DNA of 34,150 bases, from assembly GCA_018064365.1 (NCBI GenBank), contig JAGHVJ010000020.1, positions 1 to 34,150 on the forward strand, given 5' to 3'. The stretch's first letter is position 1. Each line of letters starts with the position of its first letter. Origin of the DNA: Candidatus Enterousia onthequi (GTDB lineage Bacteria > Pseudomonadota > Alphaproteobacteria > Rs-D84). Below, one piece after another: positions 16,449 through 22,946 of the stretch. A model generated the notes under the pieces. That model did no database searches and was not told where the DNA came from. It worked only from the letters and a program-made list of their open reading frames with translations. A program made the translations under genes and the position numbers.

Positions 16449-17456
16449 TTATAACAACGACCGCACATCGCGTACAAAATCACTGTGAGGCAGTGCACAC
16501 CACCCCAAAATCGCCATACAAGAAATTACCGGCATCACAGTAACCAAACCAAAACAAAATATCGCCAACAACAACAATCTGTCTGACAAATATTTTGGCA
16601 CACTATGCGCATGCACGATACGCAACCACGCCAAACCACCAACCAACACACACACACCAATAAACACTGGTACAGACTCTGTCATAACGAACAACACCCC
16701 GGACAAAGCAACTAAACAACGCATCATCCATTTTAATTTAACAAATGCACTGTTATAAATTTTCCCTGCCGGACGAGTATTTCTTACAACCACCATATCC
16801 ACAATAGGCAAACCAACAGATAAAACACCAATCAAATGCAAAATTGTTAAATTGCCCAACTGACCATATCTAAAAAATTCAGGTTGCATCAAAATCATCG
16901 TAACAAACAACAATAAAAATGCAGAAATAAATGGCACATTTTGTAATTTATACTTCATACTGCGCCCACACCATGCGCCACCAACAAACGCAACAATCTG
17001 CAAAATAGGCCCCCACCATTTATGTGTATCTGTCAAACCAATAATTCCCAAGACAACCGCCGCCAAAAACGCAAATTTGAATTTATCACGACGCACTAAA
17101 CTTTTCCATTTTGGCAACTTTATATCACGAGTTATAAAACCAACAAACATCATCCCCATAAATAAAATAGTGGCTGTTATAAACGGCAAAACAGTTTCTG
17201 AATCACGCAAAACATTGTAATTTCCACCAAACAACACAACCCACATCAAAGAAAAAACAACAGTCCATTTTATAATACGCGTATATGAATCATCGCGTTG
17301 CCAACCAATCATATCCATGAACCGATTGCCATATTTATAAACAACAAAAAACAAAGGAACCATCAACAGTCCCCACCAAAAAAAAGCCGGTGTCGCCAAT
17401 GCCGCATTATTAAACGCACTAACCGCGCTCTGAACTACTAAAGATTCTTCAAACAT
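16449..17456 (-). CDS. Polytopic integral membrane protein (unknown)
   Basis: 335 residues with about eight to nine hydrophobic helices spread over the length, Trp-rich early (FFWWGLLMVPLFFVVY, WWGP). Short charged loops separate the helices (for example RDDSYTRIIKW and LVRRDKFKF). No catalytic motif or named family recognised. The ATG at 17456 follows an AAAAAGGC ribosome site, and its promoter overlaps the divergent methyltransferase promoter. The lpxA start lies 80 nt downstream on the same strand, so read-through into lpxA-lpxB is possible and an envelope role is conceivable. Confidence 0.85.
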   Translation of the reverse strand: MFEESLVVQSAVSAFNNAALATPAFFWWGLLMVPLFFVVYKYGNRFMDMIGWQRDDSYTRIIKWTVVFSLMWVVLFGGNYNVLRDSETVLPFITATILFMGMMFVGFITRDIKLPKWKSLVRRDKFKFAFLAAVVLGIIGLTDTHKWWGPILQIVAFVGGAWCGRSMKYKLQNVPFISAFLLLFVTMILMQPEFFRYGQLGNLTILHLIGVLSVGLPIVDMVVVRNTRPAGKIYNSAFVKLKWMMRCLVALSGVLFVMTESVPVFIGVCVLVGGLAWLRIVHAHSVPKYLSDRLLLLAIFCFGLVTVMPVISCMAILGWCALPHSDFVRDVRSLL

Positions 17457-17462
17457 ATATAC

Positions 17463-17512
17463 TTGCCTTTTTTGTCTTTTACTATTATGATACAGACATG
17501 GCAGAAAAACAA
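17463..17512. promoter_or_regulatory. Overlapping divergent promoters for the methyltransferase and membrane protein genes
   Basis: Plus strand: TTGCCT (17463-17468), 17-nt spacer, TATGAT (17486-17491), only 6 nt before the ATG at 17498. Minus strand: TTGTTT (complement of 17507-17512), 17-nt spacer, CATAAT (complement of 17484-17489). The -10 boxes share bases. The plus-strand transcript would begin at or next to the start codon, and no Shine-Dalgarno is present. Confidence 0.65.
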
Positions 17513-18184
17513 GAAATATTTACCTTATTAAATGGCGCAATAAAAATGCGTCAATCTTGTTATAATCCAACATCTGATGCGGTATGGTTGGCGGCATTTC
17601 CATACACAGAACCCAACACAATACTGGATGTTGGCATCGGTTCTGGTGGGGTATCTTTATGCCTGCAACACCATTTTCCAAATGCAAAAATCACAGGGAT
17701 TGACTCTTCACCAACAATGTTACAGGCATGTTCCGACAACTCACAATTGAACGGTTTTCATTTTGATTTGATAAACGCCGATATTCTCACTTGGTCCACC
17801 GATAAAACTTTCGATTTGGTCGTAACAAACCCTCCTTATTTTATTGGCACTCCATCTCCAAAACACCCAGACGCCCACCACAATACTGATTTAACTCGTT
17901 GGATTCGGCGAAGTCTTGCACGCGTAAAACCACGTGGATATATATGCGTTATCGTTGATGCCGCCCGAATGGCCGAAGTTATACACGTTATCACAAAAAG
18001 TTGCGGACACATTACAATACTTCCGTTATTCGGCACGAAACAGGTCGCAGAACGCGTTCTAATTCGTGGCAGGTTGGGAACCAACGGCGGTTCAACAATA
18101 CATTTAGGCTACCCAATGAATTACGACCCAATTTTACGTGACGGCTTGACTATTGAGAATATTTTGTCTAACATACGGGCATAA
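17498..18184 (+). CDS. TrmN6-like tRNA1(Val) adenine-37 N6-methyltransferase
   Basis: A class I SAM-dependent methyltransferase of 228 aa. Family features: an N-terminal LLNGAIKMRQ-like strand and SDAVWLAAF, the SAM motif LDVGIGSGG (about residues 43-51), the acidic motif GIDSS, and the NPPY motif (TNPPYF, about residue 110), which marks N6-adenine or similar amino methylation. The layout best matches TrmN6/YfiC, which methylates A37 of tRNA-Val(UAC) in E. coli; another N6-adenine substrate cannot be excluded. Translation apparently starts on a leaderless mRNA. Its TAA stop overlaps the next ATG by one base, coupling it to the LytM peptidase. Confidence 0.85.
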   Translation: MAEKQEIFTLLNGAIKMRQSCYNPTSDAVWLAAFPYTEPNTILDVGIGSGGVSLCLQHHFPNAKITGIDSSPTMLQACSDNSQLNGFHFDLINADILTWSTDKTFDLVVTNPPYFIGTPSPKHPDAHHNTDLTRWIRRSLARVKPRGYICVIVDAARMAEVIHVITKSCGHITILPLFGTKQVAERVLIRGRLGTNGGSTIHLGYPMNYDPILRDGLTIENILSNIRA

Positions 18185-19461
18185 TGTTAAACTTTATTGC
18201 CAGATATTTTTCATCCCTGTGGTCATTTATAACGTGGCCATTTCGCGCATGCTGGAAAATTATCGTACAATTTTTTCCGCCACGCGAATTTACCGTAATG
18301 GACACACCGCGCGGCAATGTATACAGCTTTAATCAAAGTAGTTTTTGGCGTTTTACTAAATTCGTTGGAAAAATAGGATTACTCTTATGGGCCTCTTGGT
18401 CAACATACGTTTTTGTATACCATCGTCCAATGCTGCAAAAAAGAACCATGCAATTACAGGCCGAACGCGAACGTCACGACCGACAATTAATTGATCTCCA
18501 AGTATATTTAACAAAATTTAACGATTTAACCCACGATTTAAATGTTATTGACGATAAAATTTTAAACTCAAAAAAATTATCTGACAAAGAACGCGAACAA
18601 CTAACAAATTCTCGCGTAAAAATTTGGGGCGAATTAGATTTTTTAAAAACCAGAATCTCTGAATTATTTGCCGACCGTGATTATTCCCCTGAATACACAA
18701 AAATGGCAGATTTATCTATTGCATACGACATGATTCGCGCAGAAAACGAAACCATAAAACAACATAACGCACAAATCGTCGAAACAATGACTACAATATC
18801 CGAGGCTGACACAGAAATCATCAACACAGTCACAACATTAACATCAGAACACACCCAAGAATTACGACAGAAATTACAAAAAATTAGTTCTACATTATTA
18901 TCACTCGGGCTTCAAGAACAAACACTTATACAAAACGCAAACAAATATTCCAATCCTATTGTGAATACAATATTTACACCGATAAAATTCGATGCAAAAA
19001 TTGACAACAAATATAAAAAACTTGCCAACGATTTAGAAATGTGGGCGGGCTTATCCAAATTGTCCCAGATTTTACCATTGGGGGCACCTGTCCAAAATCC
19101 TCGTGTAACATCTGGCTTTGGCACACGCAATGACCCTTTTACCAAAAGTCAAAAAAAACACAAAGGTATCGATTTTGCGGGTAAAGTCGGCACAGAATTA
19201 TCCGCCGTTGCCCCTGGACGTGTAATATCTGTTGGCGAACGCAGTGGATACGGCCTAACAGTCGAGGTTGATCACGGACTTGGTTTTTCAACATTATACG
19301 CCCATATGTCCAAGGTTTTGGTATCTCGGGGTGATTGGGTGCGACCTGGAACAATCGTAGGGCTGGCCGGTTCTTCGGGTCGTTCAACTGGCGCACATTT
19401 ACATTACGAAATAAAATACAAAGGAAATCAATTCGATCCAACAAAATTTGTAAAAGAATAA
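18184..19461 (+). CDS. Membrane-anchored LytM/M23 peptidase, bactofilin-linked (LmdC-like)
   Basis: A zinc endopeptidase predicted to cut peptidoglycan crosslinks in the periplasm. Residues 1-59 are cytoplasmic with aromatic, amphipathic character, residues 60-79 are the single membrane helix, residues 80-270 are coiled coil, and residues about 300-420 are the LytM domain with intact zinc ligands: His326 and Asp330 in HKGIDF, and HLH at 405-407. With all ligands present it should be active rather than an EnvC/NlpD-type activator. Followed 32 nt later by a bactofilin gene. The same pairing is known in Hyphomonas, where the bactofilin recruits the M23 enzyme LmdC via its cytoplasmic tail to shape the cell. 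425 aa. Confidence 0.92.
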   Translation: MLNFIARYFSSLWSFITWPFRACWKIIVQFFPPREFTVMDTPRGNVYSFNQSSFWRFTKFVGKIGLLLWASWSTYVFVYHRPMLQKRTMQLQAERERHDRQLIDLQVYLTKFNDLTHDLNVIDDKILNSKKLSDKEREQLTNSRVKIWGELDFLKTRISELFADRDYSPEYTKMADLSIAYDMIRAENETIKQHNAQIVETMTTISEADTEIINTVTTLTSEHTQELRQKLQKISSTLLSLGLQEQTLIQNANKYSNPIVNTIFTPIKFDAKIDNKYKKLANDLEMWAGLSKLSQILPLGAPVQNPRVTSGFGTRNDPFTKSQKKHKGIDFAGKVGTELSAVAPGRVISVGERSGYGLTVEVDHGLGFSTLYAHMSKVLVSRGDWVRPGTIVGLAGSSGRSTGAHLHYEIKYKGNQFDPTKFVKE

Positions 19462-19493
19462 AAAAACAAGAAAAAGGAAGAAAGGTAGATAAA

Positions 19494-19850
19494 ATGCTGG
19501 CATTTACAAACGCAGACGAAAAACAATCGCCAACCGTAATCGGGGCAGGGTGCAAAATCAACGGAGATATAAATTCTGATTTAACCGTTCAAATTCATGG
19601 TACTGTCCACGGCAATATAAACGCGTCTATCGTTGTAATTGGGCGGGGCGGGCATGTTATTGGTGACATAGCAACCGATACATTATTTTTGCATGGTGAA
19701 CTTTCTGGTTCGGCATTGACATACACCGCAAACATATTCAGCAACGCAAAAATGGACGGCACATTAACATACAAAACATTGAACATAACCGCAAACACAG
19801 AATTAGAATGCAAACTAAAAAAACGCAAAGGAAACAAAGATGACAAATAA
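19494..19850 (+). CDS. Bactofilin
   Basis: Polymer-forming cytoskeletal protein; forms a right-handed beta helix that assembles filaments at the inner face of the membrane. The 118-residue protein has the bactofilin core: TVIGAGCKINGDI, then short Gly-spaced strands (IHGTVHGNI, VVIGRGGHVIGDI, LFLHGELSG, KMDGTLTYKTL). The start at 19494 is chosen over an upstream in-frame ATG because GGAAGAAAGG precedes it and the core begins soon after. A short basic tail (KKRKGNK) ends it. It overlaps the rpiB start by 11 nt. With the upstream LytM peptidase it probably forms a local cell-wall shaping module. Confidence 0.93.
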   Translation: MLAFTNADEKQSPTVIGAGCKINGDINSDLTVQIHGTVHGNINASIVVIGRGGHVIGDIATDTLFLHGELSGSALTYTANIFSNAKMDGTLTYKTLNITANTELECKLKKRKGNKDDK

Positions 19851-20286
19851 AATATCTAAAATTTTTCTAGCCGCCGATCATCGTGGTGTTGCATTAAAAT
19901 TATATTTACTTGAAATGTTAAACGCAGCAGGATTTCAAACCGTTGATTTGGGAACATCTGACCCAACAACACCGGTTGACTTTCCGGATATCGCCGCAAA
20001 TTTAGCAGACGCCATGTTGGACGACGACGCATCACGCGGGATTTTAATCTGTGGCACCGGCGCAGGCATGGAAATTGCCGCAAACCGTTATCACCACATT
20101 CGTGCATCGCGTTGTGAACGTCCAGAACAAGCACGCGACGACCGTTTTCACGATGATATAAACGTTCTGGCATTAGCCGCCGACGATATTGATATCGAGG
20201 TTGCATACCTGTGCGCCCAGGCATTTTTGGAAAGCCCATTTGACGACATCGAACGCCGCCGCCGCAGATTAGAAAAAATATCATAA
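19840..20286 (+). CDS. rpiB: Ribose-5-phosphate isomerase B
   Basis: Interconverts ribose 5-phosphate and ribulose 5-phosphate in the pentose phosphate pathway. Conserved features in 148 aa: the ADH motif (AADHRG, residues 11-16), the VDFPDIA segment, the catalytic Cys71 in CGTGAGMEIAANR, and His104 in FHDDINVLAL. Length is normal. It overlaps the bactofilin gene by 11 nt and so is translationally coupled to the envelope genes. Its last 37 bases, ending exactly at the TAA, are the left copy of a perfect direct repeat whose right copy lies 1.28 kb downstream. Transketolase, encoded elsewhere in the window, uses the same pathway. Confidence 0.96.
   Translation: MTNKISKIFLAADHRGVALKLYLLEMLNAAGFQTVDLGTSDPTTPVDFPDIAANLADAMLDDDASRGILICGTGAGMEIAANRYHHIRASRCERPEQARDDRFHDDINVLALAADDIDIEVAYLCAQAFLESPFDDIERRRRRLEKIS
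20250..20286 (+). repeat. 37-bp direct repeat, left copy (3' end of rpiB)
   Basis: Perfect match to 21531-21567. The right edge coincides exactly with the rpiB stop codon. The repeat encodes the end of RpiB (ERRRRRLEKIS). Confidence 0.97.
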
Positions 20287-20299
20287 CAAAGCAATATCT

Positions 20300-21184
20300 A
20301 TGCCCCACACAATAACATTATCACGGCCATTATACAGTCCAATCCAAGAACTGAATTATGCCTGTTATAAAAACAAAAATTACGCATTTCGGTTTGACAA
20401 TGTGCGGGACAGATACGATTTTTTGCTTTCTAATAACCTTGTCAGCCACGAACAATGTACCCCGTCATTTATGATAAATTGTATTGATTTGCTTGATTCT
20501 AATTGGTGTATGAAACATTTTCTGGATATCCTTGGCGAAGATAAAATCCCAGAATATATTAAAATTTATGCCGCCCAAAAAGATTATGACGGAAACATAT
20601 TATCACTCTTAAAACAACATTCCGCCCGGATTATAACCACCGCACTGACAACCGCAGGACAAAATTTAGAACATTTGTCCAGTCCAACCACAAAACAAAT
20701 ATTATTGGGGCTGTCACACGAAACAGATACACCGTGGCTGATAACAAAAATAAAACACCCAACGCTTCAAATGCAAATTACCGCGGTGACACACAACATA
20801 CAGGCGTACAAATATATAACAAACCCTTGTGAATCTGTAAAATTGGCTGCGGCCCGGGCACACGGCATAGAAATATTACGTTATATAAAAACCCCCAGTG
20901 AACAGGTAATATTAACCGCAATCCGTCACACACTTGATACAACGGGCGAATTATTATTCTATTTTTTACCACACCCAAACCATAAAATTTATAATGCAAT
21001 TAAACAACAAATAAATTCAAGCAAACACTTAACCAGCACAAAACCACAGGAACAAATTTCCGCAAAAACATTACAATTTAATTCATGGCAAAATGCGGAT
21101 GTCCAACATTGTCAAAAATTGGCAAAGATAAAACAAGAAATGACAAATTTTTCTGCGGATATGTTTTTAATTCCAACGAGATAA
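20300..21184 (+). CDS. Repeat protein of unknown function (NPSE/VKLAA-type repeats)
   Basis: 294 residues, no signal peptide. The central part (about 125-220) shows degenerate repeats of about 20-25 residues: HPTLQMQITAVTHN, NPCESVKLAAARAH and TPSEQVILTAIRHT, each with a P-x-E/L-x-V-x-x-x-A pattern followed by an aromatic helix and I-x-x-I. Such alpha-helical solenoid repeats occur in scattered bacterial and phage proteins and suggest binding rather than catalysis. The ribosome site is weak. It lies inside the repeat-bounded insert 13 nt after rpiB, so it may be transcribed by read-through from the rpiB operon. Function unknown. Confidence 0.65.
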   Translation: MPHTITLSRPLYSPIQELNYACYKNKNYAFRFDNVRDRYDFLLSNNLVSHEQCTPSFMINCIDLLDSNWCMKHFLDILGEDKIPEYIKIYAAQKDYDGNILSLLKQHSARIITTALTTAGQNLEHLSSPTTKQILLGLSHETDTPWLITKIKHPTLQMQITAVTHNIQAYKYITNPCESVKLAAARAHGIEILRYIKTPSEQVILTAIRHTLDTTGELLFYFLPHPNHKIYNAIKQQINSSKHLTSTKPQEQISAKTLQFNSWQNADVQHCQKLAKIKQEMTNFSADMFLIPTR

Positions 21185-21187
21185 AAT

Positions 21188-21565
21188 TTATTTTGTATAT
21201 AAATCCTGCAATTTTTTAGATAACGCCGGATTATATTTGAAATACTTTGCCGTTCCCGGAATAACATAGTCCGTCAATTTTTCACCCGCCGCCAATTCGT
21301 CTTCGGAAATTGTATTTTCAAAATCGATATTGGGGCGCGTCAATTTATTTGGACCAATAAACTTTTTAACATACGGGCAAAAACCCGGCACCACATAATC
21401 ATGGTGCAAGGTATCAAAATTCACCGGACTGCCGTTGCTTTTGAAACAACTGTCGCAATCTTCATCCACACGCGCCGAAAAATCAGTATTATAGCAATCG
21501 CACAAACGATTTTTACCCAAATGACAACAACGAACGCCGCCGCCGCAGATTAGAAAAAATATCAT
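21188..21565 (-). pseudogene. 5'-truncated CxxCxxCC-family paralogue
   Basis: The 125-codon frame aligns with the C-terminal two thirds of the intact paralogue just upstream on the same strand: shared CDCY/CSCY, HDYVVPGFCPYVKKF versus NDYVVPSFCPYVQKF, ENTISEDEL, VIPG and KYFKYNP. The N-terminal CKQCGICC metal-binding part is absent. Its place is taken by the reverse complement of the rpiB 3' end, which by chance supplies an ATG and the residues before VRC. No ribosome site precedes that ATG, and a terminator hairpin sits between it and the intact paralogue. It is therefore probably a remnant. Confidence 0.7.
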
Positions 21566-21567
21566 AA
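21531..21567 (+). repeat. 37-bp direct repeat, right copy
   Basis: Identical to the last 37 bases of rpiB (20250-20286). The match starts at the junction with the truncated CxxCxxCC-family frame. Confidence 0.97.
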
Positions 21568-21574
21568 AACAATA

Positions 21575-21599
21575 AAAAACATCCCATTGGGATGTTTTT
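21575..21599. terminator. Bidirectional terminator
   Basis: Stem AAAAACATCCCA / TGGGATGTTTTT with almost no loop and T-runs on both strands. It ends the intact CxxCxxCC gene (minus) and, before the insertion, probably ended rpiB (plus). Confidence 0.8.
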
Positions 21600-21601
21600 A
21601 T

Positions 21602-22075
21602 TTAAGTTTCTTTTTCATGCAATAGTTTATTTACAATCGGATTATACAAAAAATATTTATTAGACCCAGGAATAATATGTTGTTCCAAATTTTCGCCAGG
21701 CTTTAATTCTGCCTCTGAAACAGTGTTATCCCAATCCATACCCAAAGCAGTCTTTGGCATTCGACCAACATTTGTCTTGCGAAATTTCTGAACATAAGGA
21801 CAAAAAGACGGAACCACATAATCGTTCTGTAAAGTTTCATAATTCAAACAACTTCCATTATAATCTTTACAAGTCTTACAACCATTATCACGTTTATCGA
21901 CATCGGCCGAATAACAAGAACACTTGCGTGTTTTTTTATCCAAAGCAGGGCATCGAACATCAGTCAACCAAACATTACCATTTTTATCACAATATTTTAC
22001 CAAACAACATATACCACATTGTTTGCAAATATTTTCCCACTTGATACTACCCGGAATAATTTCTTTTTTTGCCAT
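21602..22075 (-). CDS. YkgJ-type CxxCxxCC metal-binding protein
   Basis: 157 residues. The N-terminal CKQCGICC (Cys17, 20, 23, 24) is the signature of the CxxCxxCC/YkgJ family, believed to bind zinc or iron. Further Cys follow (RCPALD, CSCYS, CKTCKDYNGSC, FCPYV). The C-terminal half contains the IIPGSNKYFLYNP segment. The start at 22075 is preferred over a longer frame from 22147 because AGAGGTGA lies 6-8 nt upstream and it opens with MAKKEI. Biochemical function of the family is poorly defined. A truncated paralogue lies directly downstream on the same strand, indicating a former tandem or inserted second copy. Confidence 0.88.
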   Translation of the reverse strand: MAKKEIIPGSIKWENICKQCGICCLVKYCDKNGNVWLTDVRCPALDKKTRKCSCYSADVDKRDNGCKTCKDYNGSCLNYETLQNDYVVPSFCPYVQKFRKTNVGRMPKTALGMDWDNTVSEAELKPGENLEQHIIPGSNKYFLYNPIVNKLLHEKET

Positions 22076-22255
22076 ACTTTCACCTCTTTGACTCAAACTT
22101 ACGATAACACAAAAATAAAAATCGTCAAGAATAAAAATAAGATTCAAGTGTAAAGGATGTATCTTTTTGAACGATAAAACTTGATTTCTAATGAATTATA
22201 TCATAAAATCCCCTCAAAAATTCATAAAAATATAAAAAAACGACAAAGGCAAACA

Positions 22256-22456
22256 ATGCTACGCATTATGCAAGATTATAAAGATTATAGACAACAAAAA
22301 AAGAACATGAAATTGCTCAAAAATAAAGCGATTATCAAATTTCAAAATATGGTAAAACCAATCAGTTTTTCAGAATTAGATGATTATACACGTCAACTAA
22401 CTCTATTAATCAAGGGAGGAGAGGCTGTTTATGATGGAAAAATGTTCAAGCACTAA
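22256..22456 (+). CDS. Small basic protein (unknown)
   Basis: 66 residues from the ATG at 22256, preferred because AAAGG lies 6 nt upstream; an alternative TTG start at 22181 would give 91 residues but has no ribosome site. The sequence is helical and basic (RQQKKNMKLLKNKAIIKF) with SFSELDDYTRQLTLL near the end. No family recognised, no signal peptide. It precedes the frame-disrupted secreted-protein locus, with which its last codons overlap. Confidence 0.45.
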   Translation: MLRIMQDYKDYRQQKKNMKLLKNKAIIKFQNMVKPISFSELDDYTRQLTLLIKGGEAVYDGKMFKH

Positions 22457-22803
22457 AAAAATATATGGATGAAAAGGCACCTTTGGTTCATTTGCCTTCT
22501 TGTTTTTGCACTGTGTTTGCATCATCCTATTTAATACCTACCTGCATCATTCAAAGTATAATTTATTCAGATTGTGAAAGGAAAGAACATTCCGAACTTA
22601 AAGAAGACAATGTGTTTAGATGCACTCATAACCGAGAGGATGGTATAATATTTGAAAATAATTGTGTCAATTGTTCAACAGACATATTCAGAAACTTGGT
22701 AGAATATAATGCTTTAAAAGGTGAATTACAGAATGCACAACAATCACTAAAAGATACAAAACAAAAATTATTAAATCATTTTAAATTCAGAAGACACAAA
22801 TAA
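22431..22803 (+). pseudogene. Probably frame-disrupted gene for a secreted or anchored protein
   Basis: An ATG at 22431 has a good ribosome site (AGGGAGGAG) but its frame stops after 13 codons. A second frame from 22469 encodes MKRHLWFICLLVFALCL, an ideal signal peptide or membrane anchor, but stops near 22536. A third frame, open to 22803, carries the Cys-containing C-terminal part (DCERKEH, CVNCS) and a coiled coil (ALKGELQNAQQSL). One extra base in the A7 tract at about 22455-22461 would join the first two frames, and a second shift the third. I read this as a degraded or switchable single gene; a separate 112-residue protein starting at 22465 is the alternative, but has no ribosome site. 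Confidence 0.4.
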
Positions 22804-22817
22804 AACAACAGATGATT

Positions 22818-22847
22818 AAATACCACCCTAAACGGGCGGTATTTTTT
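22818..22847 (+). terminator. Intrinsic terminator
   Basis: AAATACCACCC / GGGCGGTATTT stem with one A-C mismatch, 5-nt loop and a T-run. It supports past transcription of the preceding disrupted locus. Confidence 0.65.
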
Positions 22848-22892
22848 ATATTTTTCAAAAAGATACATTCTTTACACTTGGAGCCAAAAACA

Positions 22893-22923
22893 ATAAAAAA
22901 AACCGTCCTGTAAAAACAGGGCG
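22893..22923 (-). terminator. Terminator of leuS
   Basis: Minus-strand stem CGCCCTG / CAGGACG (one G-T pair) with a 6-nt loop, then a run of eight T; 24 nt after the leuS stop. Confidence 0.75.
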
Positions 22924-22946
22924 ATTATTTTATATAATATATTATT

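Larger units (their letters stand above)
20250..21567. mobile_element. 1.28-kb insert bounded by a duplicated rpiB 3' end
   Basis: The segment 20287-21530 lies between two identical 37-bp copies of the rpiB 3' end. Directly after the right copy comes a bidirectional terminator in the position expected for the original rpiB terminator. The insert holds a 294-codon ORF and the 3' part of a CxxCxxCC-family gene whose 5' part is missing. No integrase or transposase gene is present, so this is either a small non-autonomous element, a template-switch product or an assembly artefact. Confidence 0.55.

Noticed and set aside
20250-21567. Insertion sequence
   Set aside because: No transposase, no terminal inverted repeats and a 37-bp direct repeat much longer than normal target duplications.
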